Positions 1 to 9,005 of a stretch of DNA of 64,000 nt are shown here, one piece after another. Numbering within the stretch: the stretch's first letter is position 1; each line of letters starts with the position of its first letter. Location: positions 41,893,523 through 41,957,522 of the forward strand of contig OX381717.1 of the NCBI GenBank assembly GCA_947462335.1, read 5' to 3'. The stretch comes from Harmothoe impar. Lineage: Eukaryota > Annelida > Polychaeta > Phyllodocida > Polynoidae. The notes beneath the pieces are model-generated. The model was not told where the DNA came from, searched no databases, and worked only from the letters and a program-made list of their open reading frames with translations. The position numbers were made by a program, and so were the translations under genes.

Positions 1-380
1 AAACGTCAGAGGTCAGGTGAAAATCTGATTTTCATGCACAGCCTTAGTCAGCTGTCACTCCTATTGAACTAGCTAGCCGCCGCCGGCCGGTCTACTCACC
101 CCAGCTGTCCAGCAGCCGCTCCGCTCCGTAAGAGCTTCTTAAGAGCTTAGATGATGAGGGGTATGTCATCGCCATCTGTGGTGGCCAGCTGAAAATGGTG
201 TTTTTTTTCCTTATCCATTAGCCTTACCTCCTACCCCCTACCTGAGGACAACTCTCTCCCCCTTTGGCATTCATTGTAACAAACGTCAGAGGTCAGGTGA
301 AAATCGGATTTTCATGCACAGCCTTAGTCAGCTGTCACCCCTATTGAACTAGCCGGCCGCCGCCGGCCAGTCTACTCACC
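1..380 (+). repeat. 280-bp direct repeat, element 1
   Basis: Bases 1-100 recur at 281-380 with only a few differences; both copies start AAACGTCAGAGGTCAGGTGA. The unit is therefore 280 bp. It contains GGTCA half-sites and CCGCCGCCGG GC-rich stretches. It lies upstream of gene A and may be part of its control region. No coding potential is seen. Confidence 0.85.
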
Positions 381-539
381 ACGGCAGGAGGCGGTGATTT
401 TTTTTGTTTTACACTTAAGTCGCTCACCACATGCACACGACTCTACTCACAGACAGACACTCCCGTCTTAGGGGGTCCTGCTTCACACTACACGCCTCCT
501 GTAGTTTTTTTGTATACACACTCTAAGCTCATGACTGCT

Positions 540-895
540 TAATCCTTTATACAGCTAATGCGCTTTGAATTAGTACAGTCGGTACACCGCCCGCTCATGG
601 CAGTCCATCTCTCAAAAAAAAAGAGGGAGGGGGGAAAGAGATCCAGCTGAAAACGTCATGACTTATGTCTTTTGTTTCTCTTTGGGAATGTCCGCCGGTC
701 AGCTGGCGGCAGCAACTGCTTAATCCTTTATACAGCTAACGCACGTTGAATTGCTGAACAAGGCAGTAAGTAGCTTAGCTCGTGTCAGTCGATCTCTCAA
801 AGGGGAGGGGGAAAGGGATCCAGCTGAAAACGTCATGCCTTATGACTTTTTGTTTCTCTTTGTGAATGGTCACCGGTCAGCCGGCGGCAGCTGAA
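540..895 (+). repeat. ~180-bp imperfect tandem repeat upstream of gene A
   Basis: Two imperfect copies (about 540-718 and 719-895) share AATCCTTTATACAGCTAA, a purine-rich GGGAGGGG tract, GATCCAGCTGAAAACGTCAT and TTTGTTTCTCTTTG. The repeat ends about 40 bp before the TATA box of gene A, so the two copies may be upstream promoter modules. Confidence 0.75.
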
Positions 896-934
896 GAGAG
901 CTGTAAGTAGCTTAGCTCTAGAAGCGAGAAGGAG

Positions 935-965
935 TATATAAGAGGCCTGGAAACACCCGTTCACT
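935..965 (+). promoter_or_regulatory. Core promoter of gene A
   Basis: TATATAAG at 935-942 is a consensus TATA box. An initiator-like TCACTC lies about 26-30 bp downstream (961-966), giving a 5' UTR of roughly 36-40 nt before the ATG at 1001. Confidence 0.7.
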
Positions 966-1000
966 CACTCAGTCTTTTGCTGCTCTCTACAGGCACCACC

Positions 1001-1310
1001 ATGAGCAAAACACAACAACTACTGTCGTCCAAGGATCTAATCGAGTTCAATAACAAGAAGAATACGCAGAACGGTGATCGTTTACTGTCAGCGTCTCCTC
1101 TTGCTACTGAAATTGAGACTACCGCCGCAACCGCTTGGTCTTATCACCCTCCCGCTGTAGCGAGCGCACACAGCAGTAGTAGTGGTAGTAGTAGTCGTCG
1201 TAGTAGCGACGTTGTTACACTCGCGACGGTTGTTGCTGCTGAGCACGCTGCTGCTGCTACTGCTGCGCCTGCTGCGGCTGCTAGTGATCCTCGTGCTGCT
1301 AGTGCTGCTG

Positions 1311-1341
<31 letters not shown>

Positions 1342-1497
1342 CGCGCCTGTTACTGCTGTGCCTGCTGCTGCTGCTGCTGCTGCTGCTGCCGCGCCTGTTA
1401 CTGCTGCGCTTGCTGAGGCGGCTGTGCCTGCTGCTGCTGTGCCTGCTACTGCTGCGCCTGCTACTGCTGCACCTGCTAGCGCTGCGCTTGCTCCTGC

Positions 1498-1531
<34 letters not shown>

Positions 1532-2596
1532 GCTGCTGCTACACCTCTTGCTGCGACTACCGCTACTAGTACTGACACGCAGCACGTTGCACAGAACTTC
1601 TCCACCGCTTCATCAACCGACGCCATCAACGCTGCTCGCGCTGAGACTTACAGCTATTCGGACACTCAGCCCCAGCAGCGCGTAGTAGACATGCATGTCC
1701 TAAAGCAACAGGGTGAAACAGAGAACGACGCTGACGACGAGGCGTACGAGGAACCCGAAGGGTCACGGGCGCACAGTCCGTTTTTCGACCTCATTTCCAC
1801 TGGTAGTGCGCCCGGTCCGTGGCGACTGCCCTCACCAATACCTTACGAAGTCATGTGGTTGCCCTGTTCCGACAACGAGTCGTCTGATACCAGCGCAGAC
1901 GCTGCTCCTGTTATTGGTTCTGCTGCAGTAGTACCTGTATCATCATACTTCAAAGCAGAGCCGTTAGGATACTTGTCAGACGCTATGCTACTGAAAATAA
2001 GTAGTAAGTTGCCGACATCAGATTACATACGGTTAGGTTCATTCCTTGAAGTGAACTTGAAGGATATGGGATATCTCAGTTGTGAGACAAGTGTCATAAC
2101 TCAAGCTAGAGAAATGTTCACTACTTGGTACCAGAAAAGTTGTACTCGTAGGTGGAAGGACCTAGCCGCCGCCTTGGAAGAATCTTACCGTATGGACCTC
2201 ATCAAATTCTCACGTGAGTACATGGACAAGCATGACATGTGGGATGGCTTAGAGAGTGGAGACATGGAGTGGAAAGTGCAGAAATATTTCTCTCTTTTAG
2301 CTGAGCTCTGCCCTAGAGACTGGAAGACCATAGGGATCTACTTAGGGTTGACTTCTCATGAAGTAACTTCCATCTCTCAACCTGTGCCTTCTGACAGGAC
2401 TGTGAAGAACCCTGTCTATGAAGTGCTGAAAGCTTGGAAGTACAACGAGACGTCTGAGCCTATGGCTCTGATGAAAGTGTTGGAAGACTACATGGGACGC
2501 GGCGACGTCGCAATGTATGTTCAAGGGTTGTATGCAGCTGTACCCAAAGAAATAAAAGTGAGCTGTGACACTCCAGTGTTGACCACTCTCGTCTGA
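1001..2596 (+). CDS. Gene A: Ala-rich tandem Death-domain protein (531 aa)
   Basis: I chose the ATG at 1001 because it lies in a strong Kozak context (CACCACCATGA) about 60 bp after a TATA box. Layout: Ser/Thr-rich N-terminus (1-75); alanine-rich tract (about 76-190) encoded mostly by GCT repeats; acidic linker (about 235-255); then two Death-fold repeats, about 322-411 and 424-515. Repeat 1 shows the LxxISxxL...WxxS...WKDLAAALEES pattern. Repeat 2 shows PRDWKTIGIYLGLTSHEV and VLKAWK, the typical W-x2-L/I-x3-LGL helix 2-3 and helix 5 signatures. Death domains mediate homotypic assembly in apoptotic and innate immune signalling (family knowledge). No kinase, caspase, TIR or membrane segment is seen, so it would be an adaptor or decoy-type protein (inference). 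A hairpin follows in the 3' UTR. The reading frame is intact, unlike the adjacent polymerase. Confidence 0.85.
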
Positions 2597-2641
2597 TCCC
2601 TGCAGTAAGATGGACATCTGTTGAAATCGATCCTACACTAC

Positions 2642-2687
2642 AGACGTCTTTCACTATGCTAATAGCATCGTGTGGTAAGAGGCGTCT
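2642..2687 (+). other. 46-nt imperfect stem-loop in gene A 3' UTR
   Basis: Arms AGACG, CTT, CAC and ATGCTA pair with TAGCAT, GTG, AAG and CGTCT, with small bulges and a one-base apical loop. It lies 45 nt after the stop codon. It could stabilise or process the mRNA 3' end. It does not fit the histone stem-loop consensus. No canonical AATAAA follows closely, only AATAAG at about 2732. Confidence 0.55.
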
Positions 2688-2762
2688 AGTATTCGAAGTG
2701 ATAAACAACGTTTATTTTTTTAATATTTGGTAAATAAGTGAAAAAACAAAAAAAAGAAAAAC

Positions 2763-5108
2763 ATGCCGCAGGACGTTTGCGAAAAGTGTTTCAAAATTTT
2801 TAAAAGACCGTACAATCACGAGTGACCCGTAGAAAAATGAAGAACGATACCTAAGTTTTGCCCTCTATGCAGCGATGTCGGCTAGCGTCGCATACGACTT
2901 TCCGGGGTAGGAGGGGCAGCGTACGTCAGAGAATCCGACGCAGATTCCGACCCCTTGTTAGACCGAGTTTAAAATCACATAAACGAGAACGCCAAAGTCA
3001 TCGAGAAAGCTGTGCTAGAAGTTTACCGACCAACCTTAGCGAAGTTACATGTAGCGATAGGTGAAGCTCTCCTGCTAGAGGAAGCGACATTCACCCCTTC
3101 TCCAGGCGGCTTCGCTGCAGCTCACACCAGACAACCGTTAGTTCAACTGAAGAAGCGGCTTCTGAGATACATCCGTCAAGCTCCAGTCGTACGCTTCAAC
3201 TCGGAGAGTTACGACTTGAACCTGATCAAAAAATACGCCTTCACTCGTTATTTGCCTCCGGAGACCGAAGAAACCAACAATTCAGCGTCATAAAGAGAAG
3301 CAATCAATAGTTGACAGTTTACACACAGTTTTCTTGGACGTAGTAGTCAACTTTTTAGCACTTGGCTACAGCTACGCGAATTATTTGCGAGCTTTCACTA
3401 CAAACGAAGAGAAAGGTTGCTTTACTTACGAATGGATGACGTATACCAAGAAACTAGTAAACAAAAAACCCCTGCCACCGAGATCGACTTTTGACAGCGA
3501 ACTGACGGGCGTCAAAATGGCCGAAATCCGACTACGCCACATGTCATAAAGTTTAGTATGACAAGAAGAAGCAAACTATGACAGATTACTTGATCCACTA
3601 CAACTATGGAAGCCGACGAGGGCCATATGCATGCACTATCTCTCTTAGTACTTTTGCATATAGGCTCATGTACAATACCTTTCAGGAAATACTATATGCA
3701 TGTTTCTATTGCTGTCAACAGTGAAAAATGTGCTGTCAGTCTGTCAACTTCTGTAATTGAGCTTGCTGTCAAAGGGGGAAAAATGCTGTCTGTCTGTCAA
3801 CTATTTTTATTGAAGCTTCTGACAGGTATCCTTTAGGCCTGGGATGTAAGAGGGGGAAGAAGGTATAGTCAGGGGAGGGAGGGAGGAAGGGAGGGAGGGA
3901 GAGAGGGAGGGGGGAGGGAGGGAGGGAGGGAGGGAGGGAGGGAGGGAGGAAGGGAAGGGGAGGGAGGGAAGGAAGGAAGGAAGGAAGGAAGGAGGAAGGG
4001 AGGGAGGAAGGAGGAAGGGAGGGAGGGAGGGAGGGAAGGAAAGACGGAGGGAGGGAGGGCAGGAAGGAGGGAGGGAGGGAAGGAGGGGGGGAGGGAGGGA
4101 GGGAGGGAGGGAAGGAGGGAGGGCAGGAAGGAGGGAGGGAAGGAGAGAGGGGGGAGGGAGAGAGGGAGGGAGGGAGGGAAGGCGGGAGGGCAGGAGGGCA
4201 GGAGGGAGGGATGGATGGAGGGAAGGAGGGAGGGAGGGAAGGAGGGAGGGAGGGCAGGAATGAGGGAGGGAGGGGGGAGGGAGAGAGGGAGGGAGGGAGG
4301 GAGGGAAGGCGGGAGGGAGGGAAGGAGGGCAGGAGGGAGGGAGGGATGGAGGGAAGGAGGGAGGGAGGGAGGGAGGGAGGGAAGGAGGGAGGGAGGGAGG
4401 GAAGGAGGGAGGGAGGGAGGGCAGGAAGGAGGGAGGGAGGGAGGGAGGCACTCTGTATTGAGCACAAACGCTATTTAAAAGATACCTGCCACAAAGTGGT
4501 TTGCATAAGTTGACAGTTTGACAGGTGAAAAATCCATATTGACAGCAATTCTTTTTCAACTTGACAGTGTGACAGGTGAAAAATCAATGTTGACAGCAAC
4601 TTTTTTTCCAACTTGACAGTTTGACAGCTGAGAAATTAATGTTGACAGCAACTTATTTTTCCAACTTGACAGTTTGACAGCTGAAAAATCAAAGTTGACA
4701 GCAACTTTTTCTCCAACTTGACAGTTTGACAGCTGAGAAATCAATGTTGACAGCAAAAAAAAATCGCTTATAAAATTGATAAAGACATCTTTTTATTTTT
4801 CTTATTTCATATAGTTGTGGCCCTCCTCGGCTTCCGTATACAACAACGAAGACGTCAAATCTTTCATAGAAGCTTTTTGAAAAAATCACGCTATTTTTTT
4901 CCAACATAGCAGCATTGTCATGTTGAAAGACGCCATCTCTCTCGCCAGTTTGACTTTACAAGACCTCTTCCAAAAAACCTATAAGCAGTGTTCACAACGT
5001 TCCCTCCGTTCGACGCCGTCCTCCACGCTCTGATCAAAGAAAATGTAGTCAGTGGTCCTTCCATCATCTTCCATAGATTTCACGAGAAAGAGTGTATAGG
5101 TGTCTTAT
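2763..5108 (+). pseudogene. Decayed protein-primed family-B DNA polymerase
   Basis: Separate fragments in different frames resemble the DNA_pol_B_2 family of Polintons and related viruses. In order: a CxxC piece at 2763-2822 (stop at 2823); a second CPLC piece near 2868; 2970-3293 with RFNSESYDLNLIKKY, resembling an exonuclease motif; about 3280-3549 in another frame (LGYSYANYLRAF); about 3565-3645, resembling the family's YNN-DV region; 4920-5030 (KDAISLASLTLQDLF); and about 5020-5107 in another frame with SGPSIIFHR. Stops and frameshifts separate the pieces, and a GGGA microsatellite with flanking repeats (about 3700-4880) splits the gene. The palm-domain motifs are absent: the relic ends about 270 bp before gene B. 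Homology is recalled from family patterns, not searched. The gene cannot make a polymerase as it stands. Confidence 0.68.
3711..4760. repeat. GGGA microsatellite between inverted ~52-bp repeats
   Basis: A purine tract of (GGGA/GGAA)n runs from 3871 to 4448. It is bracketed by short inverted ends (GACAGGTATCCTTTA near 3822 and TAAAAGATACCTGCCA near 4477). On the right are about five ~52-bp units rich in TTGACAG (4509-4756). On the left the same motif appears inverted as CTGTCAA (about 3711-3830). The whole block looks like an insertion in the polymerase relic. Long open frames in the tract are artefacts of the repeat. Confidence 0.8.
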
Positions 5109-5277
5109 AAGTCGGCAGAGGGTGAATACTAGTGAAAAAAGGAAGGCACGTGTGCAAGTAGCTTTTTCTAACAGACATGTGTGTGAACTAAGCTGCTTAA
5201 GTCTAAACCCACCTGCGGTAGAAGCTCTGTACTTAGAGAGTCTTTTCAGCCGTTTAAGAGGCTTATCTAGGACAGGG

Positions 5278-5310
5278 TACATAAGGAGTGAAACGCCGCT
5301 GTCACCAGTC
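5278..5310 (+). promoter_or_regulatory. Core promoter of gene B, shared motif
   Basis: TACATAAG (5278-5285) is followed directly by GAGTGAAAC (GTGAAAC at 5288-5294). The same TATA-like box plus GTGAAAC combination precedes genes C and D in the sister element. Upstream CTTATCT (about 5262) also matches upstream of gene D. Expected transcription start is about 5305-5310, leaving a ~70-nt 5' UTR. Confidence 0.65.
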
Positions 5311-5376
5311 ACACTTTCTCCACCCGCCCTTCATCTTCGTAGCATCGTCCACTCTACGCTCGCTCAGCACGTTACG

Positions 5377-6222
5377 ATGGTTAGTTCTGCTATTTTCTTT
5401 ATTTATGAAAGTGTTGACGCTACAGAGCATCGAAACCCTCTCGAAATGAGTCCAAGAAAGAAAAAGCAACTCCCACTTGAAGCAAGAAGAGAAACGGTGC
5501 CCTATGATGCATGTGAGGTAAAGAAACATTGGAAGGACGTCACCAAGGAGCAATGGATAGAAGCATGCTTCAACTTCATCGGAACAGTAGTTTCATTTGG
5601 ACAGAGGGAGAAGATTTTGTTAGAGCTATTTTTCTTAGCTCCGTATACTTGGCCTGACTGTGGTGAAATTCCTTCAAGTTTGTCAGTCTTCGCCATACAT
5701 AACTCCTTGAAGGAGCTTCGATATATGCAAGGCACTCAGGAGGAGATTGTCAAGAAAATGACGGAATTCGAAACAGGCGAAGATACAATATGGTGCGAGG
5801 AGACGACATATGCGGACGATGATTTTGAGTCCATCATTTGTAGTCCGTTGGAACATTATGTTAAAGACTTTGAGGACATGCTAGACAGCACTGAGATGAA
5901 CCCGAAAGAGAGATCCCTTACTGCACAGAAAGAGGCCAAAGCTGTGTTGGAAAAGCACAAGTTTGGTCAAGGATTCACTCTTCAAAGCAGCTGTGTGAGC
6001 GTGATAAAAAGTCTTGTGTTGAAACATTCAGACATGAAGTTTTCGCGTGCTGTCGACACACTTCCTTTGCCTGAACTGATGATGAACATGATCGACCCTA
6101 TGGTACCAACACGTTTCGACTCTGCCAATTGTCCCATGTATAAAATGGTTTCTAGTTTTGCCCGTGGCCGATGGCTAAACGATCCACTGAAGTCAGAAAA
6201 CCTCCTTGATTTAATCAATTGA
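5377..6222 (+). CDS. Gene B: unknown nuclear-type protein with IxCxE motif (281 aa)
   Basis: The open frame extends upstream to 5092, but the shared promoter at 5278-5294 makes the ATG at 5377 the likely start. I do not recognise the family. Visible features: a basic, nuclear-localisation-like PRKKKQ (residues 26-31); helical, aromatic-rich segments at 55-92; IWCEE at 138-142, matching the [L/I]xCxE pattern used by pRb-binding proteins, followed by the acidic run DDDFES (147-152); an acidic, helical stretch at 160-195; and a C-terminal helical region to 281. No membrane segment or signal peptide is seen. In adintoviruses and small DNA tumour viruses, LxCxE plus acidic residues often marks cell-cycle effectors; applying that here is inference. 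The frame is intact next to a dead polymerase, suggesting selection or a recent origin. Confidence 0.7.
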   Translation: MVSSAIFFIYESVDATEHRNPLEMSPRKKKQLPLEARRETVPYDACEVKKHWKDVTKEQWIEACFNFIGTVVSFGQREKILLELFFLAPYTWPDCGEIPSSLSVFAIHNSLKELRYMQGTQEEIVKKMTEFETGEDTIWCEETTYADDDFESIICSPLEHYVKDFEDMLDSTEMNPKERSLTAQKEAKAVLEKHKFGQGFTLQSSCVSVIKSLVLKHSDMKFSRAVDTLPLPELMMNMIDPMVPTRFDSANCPMYKMVSSFARGRWLNDPLKSENLLDLIN

Positions 6223-6500
6223 CTAAATGTATTTTCTCATACTAGTATTAGTAGCATTAGTAATAGCGGCTACTCAGTCTCGTGCAGCACAAGCAGCAGT
6301 ATCTGTCAGCGGCATCCGTGACATCGTCAGCAGCAGCAGCAGCAGCTGCACAAGCAAAAGACAAACGCCGTAGTCTCCTCATCCAGACCTCCGCTAGTAG
6401 CGCTCTATAAGCGCAAGCAGTGGCTGTGAACCCCCTCCTCCCGCCGTACACACGGGTAAATATCAGAGTCGGCCAATGTCGCCAATACTACTCTCATACA
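6223..6500. other. Intergenic stretch with CAG/GCA-rich tract
   Basis: An AGCAGCAGC run near 6330-6350 resembles the triplet-coded Ala tracts of genes A and D and may be a relic of such a gene, but stops occur in every forward frame. No promoter is recognised. Confidence 0.4.
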
Positions 6501-6804
6501 AGGGTCAGGCGCTGCTGACCTATAATAGATGAGTCAAGGACTATTCTACTGAGGGTCAGGCTACGCCGGAAATTCAATAACAAGCTGGACTTTGGCAAAT
6601 TTGCTTGAAAGTCTGGCCAGCAAGAGTCCGGCATACTCTCCCAAGAGTTCAGCATTGCCAGACTATGGCATGAGGATCCCGCATGGTCAGACTTTCAAAA
6701 GCAAGTTTGCCAAACTCCAGCTTTTATTGAATGTCCGGCGTAGCCTGACCCTCACTAGAATAGCCCTTGACCCATCTATTATAGTCCAGCCGTGCCTGAC
6801 CTTT
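6501..6804. repeat. ~304-bp foldback (inverted repeat)
   Basis: The left arm (about 6501-6615) and right arm (about 6690-6804) are about 85-90% complementary over ~115 nt, with a ~70-nt loop. Shared blocks include GGGTCAGGCTACGCCGGA, TATAATAGAT and CAAGG-CTATTCTA. Transcription would give a long imperfect RNA hairpin. It starts 278 nt after gene B, so it could lie in that transcript. It is either a foldback insertion or an intrinsic element feature. Confidence 0.85.
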
Positions 6805-7028
6805 GTCTGAAGGTAGAATTAGCGCTATTGGGTGCCTCTGATGTTTGCCTGTGTGTAGTCAAACCTCGCCTGAGAGAGACATACTTCAGAAAGAAAAGAA
6901 AGCGGCGTGAGAAGGTGACGGGATCCCAAGTGTCAACCCTAAGACTTACATTTGCTACGATCAAATCAGCGGCACCGGTGAAAGAAAATCTCAAAAAAAA
7001 AAGTGTACAGAAGTAGTCGTCTTCTTAA

Positions 7029-7193
7029 ATGTTTTCGAAAACGAAAAACTCTCCTTGCGGTAAATATAAATTTCAAAAGTGGTACGAACCAAAAATGGAC
7101 ACTTACACCATAGAGAAAGATGACGTGCGCTACTTGTATTATAAGCGTCGCGTGCATTCTAACGGTGTGACAACGAGTCCTTTAAAAATATGA
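7029..7193 (+). CDS. Small ORF (54 aa), possible polymerase C-terminal remnant
   Basis: The ATG at 7029 opens a 54-codon frame ending at TGA 7193. It is lysine- and tyrosine-rich, with DDVRYLYYKRRV followed by NGVTTSPLKI. The wording resembles the extreme C-terminus of polymerase or replicon proteins of this element class, from memory and with low certainty. A stop codon lies directly upstream. Several AATAAA signals follow at 7264-7285. It could equally be a stand-alone small protein or chance. Confidence 0.3.
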   Translation: MFSKTKNSPCGKYKFQKWYEPKMDTYTIEKDDVRYLYYKRRVHSNGVTTSPLKI

Positions 7194-7263
7194 AAAAGTG
7201 TGTTATTGATTGATTGAGCGCATCTTTTCAAAAATAGAGTGTTATTAGAATTGAAAAAAAGAA

Positions 7264-7285
7264 AATAAAAAAATAAAATAAAATT
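7264..7285 (+). terminator. Cluster of AATAAA poly(A) signals
   Basis: Overlapping AATAAA hexamers begin at 7264 and recur within 20 bp, followed by a T-rich stretch. They could end transcripts of the rightward genes before the terminal repeat. Confidence 0.5.
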
Positions 7286-7369
7286 ATTGTTGTGTTTATT
7301 TTCATACGTCTTCTTTTATTAGTAAGTAAAACAATTATAACAATTAACTAGCGTGTCCTCTAGTGTGTC

Positions 7370-7927
7370 GTCGTCACTTCTAGTCACGTGACTCATCAGG
7401 TCACTTCCAGTCGCGTGATCCTAAAATCGATCACTTCCTAAACAAAATTAAATTAAGAGACACATTTCTTCATGACCCAACCAATCAGAGGTCTCCATTT
7501 GACCAGAAGTAAGCCCCTCATTTGCATAAATGGGTCACTTCCGGTGTACCAGCCAATCAGAAGCCTCTAACTAAGTCAAAGTCACTTGACGTCACTTCCG
7601 GTATGCCCTTATATGTACATGTGAAGGTCACATGACGTCACTTCCGGTATGCCCTTATATGGGCATGTGACGTCACATGACGTCACTTCCGGTATGCCCT
7701 TATATGGGTGTGTGACGTCACTTCCGGTCAAATGGAAGCCTCTGATTGGCTGAGTCATGACCTTGACCTCTAACTAGGTCAAGGTCACGTGACGTCACTT
7801 CCGGTATGCCCTTATATGGGCATGTGACGTCACTTCCGGTCAAATGGAGGCTTCTGATTGGCTGCAGGTCGATTGAGTAATAAACAGTACTTAACTATAG
7901 TCCCGTTCCGATACATACTATACTACT
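7370..7927. repeat. Right TIR array of element 1: CArG-ETS-CRE modules
   Basis: A tandem array built from CCGGAAGT/ACTTCCGG (ETS), TGACGTCA (full CRE; 7668, 7713, 7790, 7825), CCTTATATGG (perfect CArG box; 7653, 7698, 7810), CCAATCAG or ATTGG (CCAAT), TGAGTCA (AP-1, 7751), TCAAGGTCA (nuclear-receptor type, ~7779), CACGTG E-boxes (for example 7786) and one octamer ATTTGCAT (7520). ETS and CRE repeatedly fuse as CCGGAAGTGACGTCA. The outer ~95 bp match the ends of element 2, and AATAAA (7879-7884) points outward. The opposite TIR lies outside the window. Confidence 0.85.
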
Positions 7928-7933
7928 AACTTC

Positions 7934-8070
7934 AAATACTTTTGTTTGTTAAAAAGTTCCATGTATCACGGTGCAGAACATCCTTTTGTGGCTGCTATCA
8001 CACACAGATAATCTGTGGACTCCAGAACTTAGTCAATAGCGACGAGCCTAGTTAGTCATTTTTCGCTCCC
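7934..8070. other. Spacer between element 1 and the DUF7869 transposon
   Basis: No gene, promoter or notable repeat is seen. Confidence 0.5.
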
Positions 8071-8539
8071 TATATGTGACTCAATCCAGCATAATAGACC
8101 TTATGTCGCACTAGCGCGAGCCGTGAAAATGGGGTCTGAAGGGTAAAACAGGTATTTTACTGAAATTAGGTTTTCAATGGATTTGTTTGATTTATACTGT
8201 TATCATGCCATTCCCTGAGTTTTAAATCCATACGAAATTCCTAACAGTGTTAATTTCACATTTTAAGAACCCCTACATGGATGTTTTGTCAAGAACAAAG
8301 GCTGTCGAGACGGTATACACGATGCATTTTCCGTCTATTTTGTTGCTCTGTCAGAACCCCCCATCCCGGGCCCCATGCCCATGTTTGGCATGCTTTTGTG
8401 TGGCGCGAACTCTTCTACCCAATGGCAGGCTCTCTTACAATCGTAAGTTGTCAGTCAGCCAATCACAGGGTGTTTTTCAAATGCCTTTGGATCGCATCAG
8501 ACCAAACAATCCCTTGACAACACATCACGTGACACAAAT

Positions 8540-8620
8540 GCGACCCGCTGATTGGCCGAGCGCCCAGCGTCCTCTTCCGGTTTGAGTTGTTTACCACGAG
8601 TCGGCGGCAAGAGACAATTT
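8540..8620 (+). promoter_or_regulatory. Probable promoter of the DUF7869 gene
   Basis: An ATTGG (inverted CCAAT, ~8553) and an ETS-type CTTCCGG (~8575) lie in a short CpG-rich patch 100-160 bp upstream of the likely start codon. There is no TATA box. It looks like a TATA-less promoter. Confidence 0.45.
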
Positions 8621-8715
8621 TGGTAACGGGTGTATTTTCATGTTTAAACACAGAATTATTATCAATTATTAACCCAAACAGTGTATTTTGAATACGCAAA
8701 CATTCAGGACATGAA

Positions 8716-9005
8716 ATGGCTGAGTTGGACACAGTGGCCAATGCCCTTAACGCCATAACTAAGGCCAACTTAACAACCGCTGTTGCCGAGCAGGGAGTAT
8801 GGCGTCAGCTTGTGAACGATTATTTCCTATTCCCCGAGAATTTTGATGATTCTGAGGATTCTGATCAGGATAATGAGTCTGATACTTAGGAGAATGATGG
8901 AGAGGATGTTGCAGAATCATCAGATGAGGAAGATCTCCCTCTGGTTGTTCCAGATCCGGTACAACAACTTCAGGATGAAGAGAGCACAAGGTGTGCCAAT
9001 TTTAG
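8716..9005 (+). CDS. DUF7869 transposase exon 1, with in-frame stop
   Basis: The ATG at 8716 (context GAAATGG) begins an acidic leader. An in-frame TAG at 8887-8889 (codon 58) interrupts it, but the same frame continues open with acidic residues to a good donor (AG|GTGAGT, 9006). The exon is 290 nt, leaving two bases that join exon 2 in frame. The stop may be a single mutation, a polymorphism, or a sign that the true start lies elsewhere. The rest of the gene is intact. Confidence 0.6.

Larger units (their letters stand above)
1..7927 (+). mobile_element. Polinton/Maverick-like element 1, right-hand part
   Basis: The right terminus is exact: the last ~95 bp, ending CTATACTACT at 7927, are nearly identical to both ends of element 2 (13723-22912). 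The left end is outside the window. The next bases, AACTTC (7928-7933), would be the right copy of a 6-bp target duplication, which predicts AACTTC immediately upstream of the missing left end. The body holds gene A, a decayed family-B DNA polymerase, gene B, foldbacks and a TIR array. Polintons and adintoviruses are known for long TIRs, AGT...ACT ends, 6-bp duplications and a protein-primed polymerase. I found no integrase, packaging ATPase, protease or capsid gene in the visible part, so it is decayed or non-autonomous. The class assignment is an inference. Confidence 0.72.

Noticed and set aside
990..1000. CTCTCTACAG as a splice acceptor before the gene A ATG
   Set aside because: TATA box and initiator lie just upstream at normal spacing, so an unspliced 5' UTR is simpler, though not excluded.
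1088..1629. Long Ser-rich and Ala-rich minus-strand frames over the gene A triplet tract
   Set aside because: Frames open only because GCT/AGC repeats lack stops in several frames; no promoter or domain.
3769..4559. Pro-Ser-rich frames of 198-250 codons on the minus strand
   Set aside because: Translation of the GGGA microsatellite; frame-independent repeat artefact.
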